Part shown: one piece after another, positions 40,166 through 53,031 of the stretch
Numbering within the stretch: position 1 is the stretch's first letter
Layout: each line of letters opens with the position of its first letter
Assembly: GCA_921293015.1 (NCBI GenBank)
Contig: OV121088.1
Location: 24,465,645-24,529,644, forward strand
Source: Phorcus lineatus
Lineage: Eukaryota > Mollusca > Gastropoda > Trochida > Trochidae
Direction: 5' to 3'
DNA length: 64,000 bases
Position numbers and translations under genes: made by a program
The notes under the pieces: model-generated
Database searches by the model: none
The model's input: only the letters and a program-made list of their open reading frames with translations
Told to the model about the DNA's origin: nothing

Positions 40166-42739
40166 GTTTTAATTTAAAGTCTATTTTAAACTGACCGGAA
40201 CGTGTAATGAACCATGAAGACCTCTGATCAATTTAAATGTGGCAAATAATCAATGCATGCATTCATAATTGAGAGTATAATCTCAATATTATAAATGAAA
40301 AAAGAATGAAAATTGAAATTTTTATAGCAAGGGTAAACTTGTTTGTAAATTGATAAAAAAGGATTATATTTGCAGAAACTTTTTATTTTATTTACATTCT
40401 CATTTCGAAATTTTACATATAAACTTAATTACTTAAAAAAATCAAAGTGGTTTTGATATATTCAACCAAATTGAATTACTGTAAAGTACATCAAAATGAA
40501 TTGTTGCAAAATAATGCTGTTTTACTCTTATATTTATTTGAAAACTCACGCTCTTTAAATTATCACTTTCCGTGATAGCACCTGTGTCTTCTATCAATAA
40601 AAGCAATTTTAAATTGGCAATTAATAACAATGGCATGCGTCGCTCTATTCAATATCGGTATTTAAACAGGGGCCCTTTGCTAATTACTTTGAAGGTGTAC
40701 ATTTTGGTGTCCGATATCTTATTGATTTCTTCAGCAGCGTAATATTAAAAAGAAATTTATTGTTTCAGCCTTTACTTGTTAATATCCTATTTCAAAATCT
40801 ATATCACATTTTGTGTTTTATATGTAGGAAAATCAAGTGGATGTGTTTGATCCTCTTTTAATAAACAGCAGCTCGTCTAAAATCATGTAAAATTTCATTT
40901 CGAAGATATTTATGAAGATCCTAAATCAAACTTCTTTGATTTTTGTGACACTAAAATTCACAACATGTCAACAAAAACTGAATTTAATTATTTCTGCATC
41001 GATGTAGGCATACCTTTTTTAAAAAATAGAATATTTGGAAAGCTGGAGAACTTTTTTACGTGTATATTTATATGTGATGAGTTATAAATATTTAAGATTT
41101 TTTTTCGATGAAATAGTATAAAAAACATAGGTATATTTATTCTAAAAGTAAATAAGTTTATTTTTCTGTTGAAATATAATCGAAAACTCCACTCTAGCGT
41201 GAAATACACGTGTACATCAGATGCTTATTTGTACACAAACATGCAATAATTACCAGGCTAATTAAAAGCTCGTTTTCTATGCCCATGTTCACCATGGAAC
41301 GAGAAAACGCAATTTACAGGGCACGTAACATAAACAATTTGCACGACCAAAGACGGATGTGACTAGATTCAAATTCTGACAGACGTCGTTTACAAACCTG
41401 AAAGGCAATTAGGCAAGAAGCAAATAACACGATTTTAAATAGCAAATGCCACATTTTTACAGGAAAATGTAAGCAAGAGTCCTCTTTTAGGCACCAATAT
41501 ATGTCCATCATTATAACTTGAAGAGTTACGTTCACTGTAAAGGCTTCAGATACGAGTAAGAATGTCTTATCACTCTGTTTTCGGCGTTTAACTCTAATAA
41601 TTTTGAAATCCATTCTTTCCGGTAACACAGGTTGTTAATGGGGCTTGTCAAAATATTGATTATAAGTTAGCAACGCAACAGGAAAACTCCCTCCCCTTTT
41701 GACTTGGAAGCAAGGGCCTTCGGTTTGGGTATCTGGGAAATCGTTTAACGCGTTAGAAGGTAACTCCACAGCTATGTTATTATACGTGGCTTTGATGTAT
41801 GCTTTTCAATGACATTTTAATGCTTTGTACAATTATTATGAGAAAACAGTCAATTACGCTGAGCATATGTTTACCCTGAAGAGTAAACACTCAAGTGTGC
41901 AAGTAACGTGCATACGTGTCTGCAATTCCATACTAACACAGAAACATACATTGATAAAGAAAATACAGACCTATTTCTAATGTAGGAACTGTTTCATGGA
42001 AATCGTCCATGCGTGTAATATACAGCTATTATGTCTGATAAAGTAATCATAAAAATACGTTACCAGTAGCGTGTGTTGAATTAATAACATATCACCGCAG
42101 TTCCAGATATTCTTTTCAAATCGGGACGTCATGATATAGGGAGGTTTACTTCTGAATGAAATAGTCCAAACCAGATTCTGTGTAAGTGCAATTGAAGGTT
42201 AGGAAAATATAATTTGAAATAAGTAAATGAACATATTCGTAATTTAATTGTACATAGGCAAATTTGATAAAATGCAAGTAAGAAACAATGGTTTGTTATC
42301 TTATTTGAACATTTTTCTTATTTTACGACGATGATTACATTCAAAACTTATTAATGTGAATAGGAATACGATTTATAGAAATACCATTTGTGATGAATGG
42401 TATGTGCAATTTCATCCCCAAGGCGAATAAAAATAAATATAAAATAGAAGAACTTAATAGAAAAAACATTGAGATTAACAATAATTATTCTTATCGCACA
42501 CAGTCATTGACAAACACGAATACAACGAGTTTGTAAACACAAGTTTATCTTCAAGGCAAGGGGATAAGACATATAGACGATTGGTTTTAAGGAATTGAAA
42601 GTAAATGATGGAATTAAAGGAACATGAATATAGAAATAAGAAAATGAACAGTAAAAGAAAATGGTTAATACTCTCTTAGCAAACTTTACAGAGTCGTCAC
42701 AGGCTATCAGACACAAAACGATGAAAGATTCATAATCAA

Positions 42740-43233
42740 GGGGAATGGGAGGTTAAAGGGAGGGGGTTAATGGGGAGGGGGGAGGGGTATAATAAGGAGA
42801 AAGAGATGTCATCTCTCTGACCGCCTGACCATGATGTCACAATCGCGAGGTCGTGTTAGGCTATCATGCCTCTATCAAAATCAGGAGGGAAGCATTCGAG
42901 CGAGAAATTCGTCAATTAGATATTGTCGATTTGAGTGTCGCGCGACTTGGAGGAAGAAATTAGCGGGCCCATCTGTTCCAAAGGCCTAACACATCTTAGA
43001 AGATTATTAGAGACGGAGGGGTAAGGAAGGGGGTGGGGTTTAAGGGGATAGGGTGAATGGGGACCTAAGGGTAAAGGGAGATTGGGGGGAAGGAAATGAG
43101 TGTAAAATGGGGAGAATATAGTCCGACGGGATGTGAAAGAAAGTTATAACAGAGAGGGGGATTTCAGACTTAGGGGATGGGGGAGGGGTGAATAGAGACG
43201 GGAGGGGATGGGGCTGGTTACGGAGGGGGAGGA
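42740..43233 (+). repeat. G-rich purine tract in the NK1 intron
   Basis: Three dense patches (about 42740-42790, 43016-43110 and 43155-43233) hold many runs of 3-6 G on the + strand, which is the coding strand of NK1. The middle patch has at least eight runs within about 95 bases with short loops, enough for G-quadruplex formation in the nascent RNA or displaced DNA strand. A loose unit like GGGTGAATGGGG recurs, suggesting an old G-rich tandem repeat. Confidence 0.65.
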
Positions 43234-44581
43234 ACTGACCTAGTATGAAAAGATTGGAAATTGATGATGTCTCTTGAGAGGGAATATAGCTCTCTCCTTT
43301 GCCGATCTAAAGATGCGCTTTAAGATAGGTTGAAAGGCGTCGCTGATGCATTTAATGTTTAAATCATCCCTTTGTTGTCTCGTTATACTGGTGTGCGATG
43401 GTGAAAGGACGAAACGTTGTCTTTATGCGTCTTCGTACAGGCGAACACCCTGAACGAGAGTCTCAACGCTTCGAGAATTTAAAACGAGATCTCTATCAAC
43501 TCTAAGAGCGTTTTCCATCCAAACTGTATCAGATCCCTCTATAAATCAAACAAATATGCGGGAAATCCATCTCATGCGGGAGAGACGAAAATCCTAATTT
43601 GATCATCAGTTCGTTAAGTGCTTAAGAAGAACAATATTATCAATTGTTTCGTATTACGATTTCACTGTCTCAATCAACGTACTACCCCTATGAATTGATC
43701 GCGAATTACCAATCTGTGATATGACGCGATAGGCTCTTCGCTTTTAACAGGAAAGCAAATCCATTATCATTTAAATAAAAGTTTTAACAGTTTATTGCCC
43801 CAGTTTTGAATTTTCTTTGATGGTGCACCAAATGCCACCAGGATTGAAGTTGACAAGCAGCACAAAAGTGAACAAATCACAATATTGTGACTGCATCGTT
43901 GGCGTTTAGCAGATGTTTAGGAGTTTTTTCTTGAGCGTATAAAACATAGCAATTCTTTAATCTTTTGTTAGATACCCATCTGGGCTATTAATACTTGGCT
44001 CAAGTTTGATATTGTGTGGTAAATAAGTATGTGGTTTCGTAACAGCATCGAAATTATTATATCAAAAATTTCAAACGTGTAAAACATTAAAAAGGTAATT
44101 TTGAAATACTTTTTATTCAATATGCTTATTAATCAATATTTTACATACTTGATGAAAAAACCCCAAACACCTTAAAACTATATTTGAAAAATAACCATTT
44201 TCAAGGATACTTTGTATGAAGAACACCTGAAATAAAGATAAACGTCTGAATTTGTATACATGAATTATCGATGCCAAACATTACCATTCATTTGAGATGT
44301 CGTTTGTGATTTGATGTTAGAACAATATTTGTTTGAAATGATACGTACAGGTTACTGTCGATAAAGAACGAATGATACGATGTTTGACAAAGATGCTTCC
44401 ATTTTCTTCCGGAGAGATGGAGATTCCTAAAGGGAAAAAAAATCAAAACTTACTCTCTCAAATAATACACGGTGTTATTATCCACAATGAGAGCAATTAG
44501 TGAAACCTGATGTCTCGATATTGATTGATCGAAATAAATTCAATGGAACGTTGATAGGAGTGAATGCCAATTCTGAAATGA

Positions 44582-45247
<666 letters not shown>

Positions 45248-45725
45248 TGAGGGGCTTTGTTAGATTTGTGAATATAATATTCGTTCATAATCATCAGGAG
45301 ACTCTCTGGGAGGACAAATGTCTCAATTCATTATGACGTCACAAACAATGACGTCAGAATACATACCCAAGAAGCCACGGATGAGAAGTGCTATTGTCAT
45401 GGACCATTGTCATTCTCTTGCATGGCATGCTTATTCGCCCTCATGACATTGCCATGAAACGAATACGCAATATATTAAGTTATAGAATGGGACACATAGT
45501 GTCTGTTTATGTATTGTTTGTTTATGTGGACTCCGTGACGTTGTTACAAGTACTAATGGCGTCATAAACTCATGACGTCACACCGACGTACCTCAAGTGA
45601 CCTCTTTCCCCTGTATATATACATATATATATATATATACGAATGTGGTGTGAAGAAAGAGGTATACACAGTGTCAATATGTATATGAAAACTTGCAATG
45701 AATAAATAGTGCTGATGAATTTATT
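45248..45725 (+). other. Probable 3' UTR of the NK1 gene
   Basis: The stretch from the stop codon to about 20 bases past the first good polyadenylation signal. It contains three exact TGACGTCA palindromes (45334-45341, 45349-45356 and 45573-45580) and a short AT repeat near 45615-45640. The end point is inferred from the poly(A) signal only. Confidence 0.55.
45701..45706 (+). terminator. Polyadenylation signal AATAAA
   Basis: AATAAA lies about 454 bases after the NK1 stop codon and is followed within 30 bases by TG- and T-rich sequence, the usual arrangement for cleavage. The hexamer is common in DNA this AT-rich, so position after the gene is the main support. Confidence 0.55.
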
Positions 45726-47340
45726 GATTTTTATTTTATTTTTCATATTGTTTAACCTAGTCCTAATTACTACATACAAGATATTTGCTCAATGCTCATT
45801 ATTTCAAATGCAAATGAATTATTGTTACATGTTTAAAAATCTGTTTAATCCATTTTCATTATATTGAATATGCTGGTATTTCCATTGAAAAATTAAAATA
45901 ATAAGTTTATTGATCCATAATTCCAAAGGCTATCCGCAAAGTTATTCCAATGCCCTGATATTTAGGAAGGCAAATGCTTGGCGAATATAAATACGCTGAT
46001 GTTGCTGGACAACACAATATCAAGATGTAACATTCTAAGAGATCTTTAACTTTATTAATTGATAAAATTTGAAATATTTTGTTGACTTCAACATCCCTGA
46101 GAAATATCAAATTTACTTTTGCTGTATTATTTTTAAAGTATTATCCTAAATTATAATGATGACATTTTTCATACTAACTGCATAATAACCGTTTCTGTAT
46201 ACAGAAATGCAAAATGTTTTCATAAAGAGGACTATCGTTCAGTTGGGACATCGTGAATATAAATTGTAGCTTTTGCTAAGAAAGTATATGCGAAAACATA
46301 TCTAAATGAAAGTTGAGTTTAAGTTTACAATGTTGACACAATTAAGCACATACTTAAATTGGTAACGTAAATAATACATTAAAAACAATTTTTTAATTCC
46401 TAATTTCCTAATTTTCGATTGTCAGTTTCAATAAATATATTTAATATATACTCCACGATTACTTATTGAAAAAAAATTGCATACCATAGAGTTTTTATTA
46501 TTCTAATTGTCTAAGACATATTCAGAGAAACGAAAATTCATTTATGTTACATTTCAAATAATAGATGTTCATGTTTTAAGCAATCATTTTAAATCTGCTC
46601 TTTATCAACTTTAATGCCGCACATATGTACATTTTATATAAAAGTTGTCACAGTGAATTACAATACATCTCAATCCCATGAATAGTCAAGTGATTTCCAA
46701 ACTACAAACCCCAACCTGATTTCAATGGCAAAAATTGGATCTTAACATGAACTAAATATCTATAGTTTGCTATTCAAAATACATGTATATATAATTCAAC
46801 GTTCCCCTTTATTACTTTCTTTGGTTCACGGACGAGATAAAAAAAACTGCAAGCAAAATATTAAGTTCTCATATTCGTGATCACATTATGAGCCAAAGTA
46901 GAAATTCTTATCTGACGAGCCTTTGCGGATTTTAACTCATACCCTCGAGTCGAGCTACACCGCCATCACTGAACCAAATATTTAAGATTTATTCAAAATG
47001 CCATGTAATTCTAATATAAGCAAACTAGTAACTACAAACAATGGCAAATCGGGAGGCTCTGGCATGATTAAGAATTATTCTCAACACAGAAGATTCATTG
47101 AATGACTGAACCCATCCGTATATTGAAGTCAGCGACTCTTTTATTCCAACAACATTTACAATATTTACCCAAACCAAATCTAGTTTCTATGATAAAATGA
47201 AAACAGTAACCAAAGAAGAGCATGTATCAACACGGACACTTCTCCCATTGTGTATTCAATTACCCTTGTTCAGTAGACAGATTGAACTGTTTAAGTCTGA
47301 AATCAATTCCTGACCCATGGCGGTCTAACCTTGTGAGTAA
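45726..47340. other. AT-rich DNA downstream of NK1
   Basis: No gene recognised. A tRNA-like string on the - strand near 46911-46976 was considered and rejected. Confidence 0.5.
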
Positions 47341-47578
47341 ATGCTTGTAGGAAGATGGGAAAATTCGAGGGAAGAGTTTGGAGGCGGGGTTTGGTTAGTG
47401 GTGGATTGAAAGGGGAGGCGGGTCAGGGAGGGGGTGGAGAAAGAAGGAGAGGTAGAAGTGGTCATGGGAAGAATTTTATGGACTAAAAATTGAAATGTTT
47501 CACTGACGTTTTCTCGCTGATATAAGTATTTCGGAAGAGGGTAGGAGAATATAAGCTAAGTAAGGAGTGGGGTTTACA

Positions 47579-47581
<3 letters not shown>

Positions 47582-47677
<96 letters not shown>

Positions 47678-47698
47678 CAGAGAGAGACAGAGACAGAC

Positions 47699-47747
<49 letters not shown>

Positions 47748-48060
47748 CAGAGAGACAGAGAGAGAGACAGAGACAGAGAGAGACAGAGACAGAGAGACAG
47801 AGACAGAGACAGAGAGACAGAGACAGACAGACACAGAGACAGACAGAGAGGCAGAGACAGAGACAGACAGAGACAGAGAGAGACAGAGACAGTAGACAAA
47901 CAGACTTACAATCACGCACGTACAGAATTAGAGACATACAGAAAAACAGACAGACAGACAGACACAGGGGCGTAGTAAAAGACAGGGAGACAGAAAGAGA
48001 GACATACACACTATTAAATCGAGTCTGAGACAAAGTTAGAGACAGAGAGCCAGAAACAGA
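47582..48060 (+). repeat. GA / GACA microsatellite
   Basis: Pure (GA)n at 47582-47670, then (GAGACA/GACA)n with interruptions to about 47892, decaying to about 48060. It is preceded by a G-rich purine stretch (about 47345-47460). The open frames over it (Arg-Glu on +, Ser-Leu on -) come from the repeat alone. Confidence 0.95.
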
Positions 48061-50960
48061 GTAAAAATAGACAGATAAAACATAGACAACCACACAAGAG
48101 GTACATGTAGAGACACGGACGTAGCCAGAGACACAAAAGGGGCAGTGATAGAGACTTTGACAGATTGGGGAGGTAGAGAAGGTGGTGATGGAGCTGAGAT
48201 TATGATGGGGAACCATGTAAATATCGCACGGGAGCGTGTGTTGTGGTCGTCATCTGGTCCCCACCTTGCTAAACACGACCGCATTCTTCGCAGACTGCCT
48301 ACCTCATAGACGGAGCGAAATGTGAAAAATATATTACATAACGTCGTATTTGTGTACATGAAAAAAGTGGAATTGTCAACAAATCGATGTTGAATTGAGG
48401 ACATCTGTTAGGCACTACTGAACTACAGTTGACTTTTTCCTGTTTAAAAAAAAACTGTGATCGTTGACTGTGTTTGCTCTCGGTTGGCAATGGTGAGAAT
48501 TAGAATCATATTTCTGTTTTAATTTGTAAATGACTTATGAAAGATTCGTTTGATTCTAAAATCCTGTTCTTAATTTCTTCTGCAACCATATATACGATTA
48601 TCACATTCTAATTACAAATATCATGTATTTCGCGAAATTTTATAATTCAACATAGAATTATAACAGAAAAATATAAACTTTGAACTTATCAAACATATAG
48701 CATTATCTACGATGGTAAGAAAAAAACAATTAAAGGATTACCGAACGTCAGTCATTAAATTTTATGAACTTTAGTACAAAATAAACTACACAACTAATTG
48801 TAATCGTTATAATCTAACAACAAAGAAAACCAGCTGCCAAAAAAACCCAGATAAAAGATAAAACCTCTTATAAATCTCCCATTTCTTAAAACAACGAACC
48901 ACGTATGGTTAATTTAGGTTTTAGGATGTTCGTTTTAATACCTGTACACCTTAATGCGTCATTTTATTCATAGATACGATTTTCAAAAACAACATGTTAA
49001 GAAATATTTCAAAGTAAGAATGACGTCACCTGTCAATTGTTTCAGTCTTAACGTTAAAATTACATCAGCGCATGGTTATCAACGGGAAGGTGTTTGGCAA
49101 GCCATATTGAAACGACTATGAGTAGTTCAATCGGTGAGCGGCCTTGAAAGCTTAATAACCACAGTAAAACTTTCACATTTTATGCCATTCCGACGTTCTT
49201 ACCACAGATGACATTATTTGAATATTGGAGTTTAGTGGTCAGTGTCTATCGAATGGGCATCCGGAAATCCGCGGATTTCACCTGTCAAAGCTCCAGGTTC
49301 CTATGTACTTGTCGACATTCGAACCTTCTCTATGGCCGTTTCTCATTGGTTCTCAGGTCAGGTGAGTTGATTTGGGGTTTAACGCCGCTTTGAAGAGTAT
49401 TTCACTTTTATCCCAACAGATTGTATTATTGCAGGGAGAAAGCTACGAACAATAATTTGGCTATGCATTGCGGTGAAACCTGCGAGCGTGGGCTCGAACT
49501 AGCGAACCATTGGTGGAACACTGGATCTAAGTGTTAGATGTACATACAAAAATAACGTTCATGCAACATGGACAGGACGACATGCATACATGAAAATATA
49601 TAAAGTATGAACCATAAATTATTGGCAAAAGTTGAGTATGACGAAGATGTATATAGATTATAATCGTGTAAATGATAGCTATATATGTGTAAAATAATTG
49701 ATTCTATTGTTTTTTGTTCCTATATAATTTTCCCTCAAAAAATGTTTGAAAGTAATTATGAATAAAATGAAATTTTGTAATAACCACTTGACCGTTGAGA
49801 AGAGGAAACACCCGGTGGAAGTGATACATTCACTTTGAAAATATTTTCAGCTTCATAATTTATCTCTTTACATAAAATAGGCAATGAATTGATTTTATTC
49901 GAGCAATAGAGGCAGTACCCGGATGAATGGACACATTGGCTTAACGTGACATATTGGTTTGCTTGGCTAGAAAAAAATGACATGCTACATGAAACTAGGG
50001 GTAATCAGGTGTCAGCAAAACGAGGATTTTGCCTTCCATGATATGAGGTTATTGTAGAAGCTTCGGGGATAAATATATGCTTTTCACAGCTGGTTCCGAG
50101 ACAAAGGGGAATCTTTTAAGCAATTTTTAGACGGAAGAGTAAGAAAAAAAGATATTAAAGAATTAAGAAACAAAGGAAAAATCATAGCGTTAAAGAAGCA
50201 GGCTATCCAAAAACCATTCAAAGAAAATTAAAAACAGATGATCCCTATACATGTATAGTTTTATCATGATTAAAGTTTACTATGAATTATATGTTGAACA
50301 ATACAATATCCTCCTAAAAAAATATTATTCTAAAACTACAAGACATAATGTGACAATGCCTTGTACAACCATCTTTAAAATGGCGCCCATGGTACGGTTT
50401 GTGTGCCTTAAGAACGTTGACAATTCAAGTTATTTCAAATGGTAGTGCAACAAAAGACATTCATCAGTTGAAAAAATGAGGAAAACAATTTGGCTTCCCG
50501 TCCATCTAAATCGTGTATGTCAGGAACGGTAATGGCAATAGCGGCGGCCATGACTTTACGATGTTATCGGTATTATGATATTCAGCGAGCAATTTCATGG
50601 CGCGTATATGCTTAGACATTTGTTGAGAACCGGTGCTTAATCGCTTTACGGCCATGCCAAATTTGCGACCAAATACTTTCTATAAGGTTTGTAGCTGTAT
50701 GAACCGCCATTTCGTTAGGCATCATTTACCACGCTTGGCCTTACCCTCCCAAAGTCTACCTGCTGCACTATTTTCTTTCCATACACATCACTGCTATATA
50801 TCCTTCCTCCTAAACACCAGCCGCGCCGCTAGGCCTTACAAACACAGAAACAAATGGATAAATACTTAAGCAGCAAATTATCTGTGTTTGGCTTTAACGG
50901 ATGTTTAACATGAAAACACTAAAGTGGACCGATTTTCCTCGGTCGAAGTAACTTATGTTT
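48061..50960. other. Mixed intergenic DNA
   Basis: Apart from a SINE-like remnant at 49361-49535 and a TGACGTCA at 49021-49028, I see no feature. 49000-49350 is more complex than its surroundings. Confidence 0.45.
49361..49535 (-). mobile_element. Probable degenerate tRNA-derived SINE
   Basis: On + it reads GGTGAGTTGATTTGGGG, then TTTAACGCCGCTTTGAAGAG, and about 110 bases later GGGCTCGAACTAGCGAACC. The reverse complement of the last part contains GTTCGAGCCC, a worn pol III B box, so the tRNA-like head points to the - strand. The TTTAACGCCGC block resembles a repeat I remember as abundant in gastropods (for example abalone); this was not searched. Confidence 0.5.
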
Positions 50961-52900
50961 TACGTTGTTGTTTGTATTGTTTCGCTTCGCTGCGAAGAGT
51001 ACGTAGAAGCAAGTCTTGCCATGACAAAGAGGCTCAGCCTCGTTCTGGTTCGCGTGCAAGACCATTAATTTCCATCTCTATTATTTATGTTTCATTACCA
51101 GACTGTACGTTAAGAGCGGAAGGAATTTTTGACACCGTGGTTGATCGATCTCCCCTAGTTTTTGAGGGGGAGGGGATTTGTAAAAGATTCGGGAACTTTT
51201 CTTCACCTGCTACCAATTGTTGATGATGTATGGCAAGGTTATGAGAGGGTTCGCTGCAGAAAGAGTGACGAAATTACACTTGCCAAAATTTGGTATCGAG
51301 TAACCTTTCCGAAAACTCAAAAGAGGGATAAAATACGTTTTGGAATGGTGATATTTAACACAAATACAAATAATCATTATTGTGCGAGTGTTTGGGTTAC
51401 TTTTTCTAGAAATGACAATTCCATACCTCGGCTTTGAAATGTTTACGTTCATTCTGAATTTGTGTTTTTGTTGTCATTTCAAGCAAGCCACGCGTTGCTC
51501 AAGATACGGTATATGGCGGTGAAACCGAAAGGCGACCTAACGATGTGACAGGCCTATACTTCGAGTGTCATGGTTTTTGAGAAAATATTGTATCTAGTTG
51601 CCTAGAAAATATTTGGCATTGGACTCACCGTCAACCAAATAGTTGAAGTGTTGACAATTGTACGCCAATATAAAATGGTCTGTCACGAATAAATGTGGCT
51701 TTAAACGTAAATTCCAGTGATTGGAAGGCGTCTCAATCTGCCATCAAGGTACTTATATCAAGTATTGGCCATATTTTAGCTGTTGTAAAAGCTAAATATA
51801 AAGAAAGACATCTCATTTAGACATTTTCTTATCAGGTAGTAAACGTATTGTAACTGAATCCTATTTATTAAAAATAGAATTCCCTATACTTATAAAGTGA
51901 TACCTAAAAGGCAATAGTAAGATGAATTTGTCGAATTCTGATTTGAGAATAACCACTGCATACAGAACCGTGTTAGAATATTTGACACGATGTACTAACC
52001 GTATGACCTGTCAAGACAAGTCATGTGACATGCTCAGCGGGTAATTAGGATGACGTTTGATTTAAAAGGAATGGGGAAGAAAAACAGTCGAATTGCAACT
52101 TCAAATTCTTTCAAAATACCTATGCAATAAAAAAAAGTAAAAAATAATAAAGAGAGTTTTAGGTAACTACATGTTAAAATTTGTTTGCGTCTTTCAATAA
52201 ACTGAAGAAAAGACTTGTCTTTCTTTTATTCTATAATGTTTATATAATACGCAAACATTCTTAGTTCCGGGGTTATCTTCCTATATCCCAAAATAAGTGC
52301 CGCGTTTTGATGTGAGGCTTATAGTGTGAGATTAGTTTTAATCATAGTCGGACATGTACATGAGTTAATTTTTGAAGAAAATGAAGAAATGCGTACAAAT
52401 TATAGACCTAATAGGTAACCAATTCGATATGTCTTGACAGGGTTACGGGACTGTTAGACGCTTGTAGATTGCACATTTCCTTCGGCTGCGCTTCAGGTAA
52501 TACGAAATCAACAAGGATCTTACAGTCGCCTACACTTTTACAAACACCGTGATTTGGCATAAATATCAGTTTATTATTTTTTAAATTATTGTTTATGTTT
52601 CTAATAAATTGTAAAGTCTTTGTAAGTAATTTAGAAGTGATGTACATAAAGAACACAATATTCTAATGATAGCAACTTTTTTATTTGGAAATGTGATTCC
52701 TCCAATATTATTTAGAATCTGAACTGTGATCCAGTGACTATTTACCAAACGTGGACTTGCACAATCTGTGGAGTCATCGGATTGTCAACTGTTGACAAAA
52801 CTTTGTAAAATGTGTTTGAATTTAAAACAATTTTGTGTAAGAGTGGTCGGTTTAATATCTAAAGAGTGAAAATCATTTATCTACCATTACCATTTCTATC
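50961..52900. other. Mixed intergenic DNA
   Basis: 50960-51560 is somewhat GC-richer with two short open frames of no recognisable family. 51560-52900 is AT-rich. No feature supported. Confidence 0.45.
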
Positions 52901-52911
52901 AAAGGGCAGAA

Positions 52912-52969
52912 GTGAGCTTTTTTTATTCATCAATGACTTTTTAGATAAAGCTCAATTGCAAAAGCTCAC
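52912..52969. repeat. Short inverted repeat
   Basis: GTGAGCTTTT (52912-52921) and AAAAGCTCAC (52960-52969) are exact reverse complements with a 38-base loop. A pair of TGACGTCA palindromes follows at 53008-53015 and 53024-53031. Confidence 0.6.
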
Positions 52970-53031
52970 TGACACGACGTTTCCATACCGCCGTACCGCT
53001 AGCACTGTGACGTCAAACCTCTGTGACGTCA

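Noticed and set aside
46911-46976. tRNA-like string on the - strand with GTAGCTC and a worn B box
   Set aside because: The boxes are too close together and the T arm does not pair; it could be chance or a much-decayed SINE.
47483-48216. Long Ser-Leu-Cys and Arg-Glu reading frames on both strands
   Set aside because: They are translations of the GA/GACA microsatellite.
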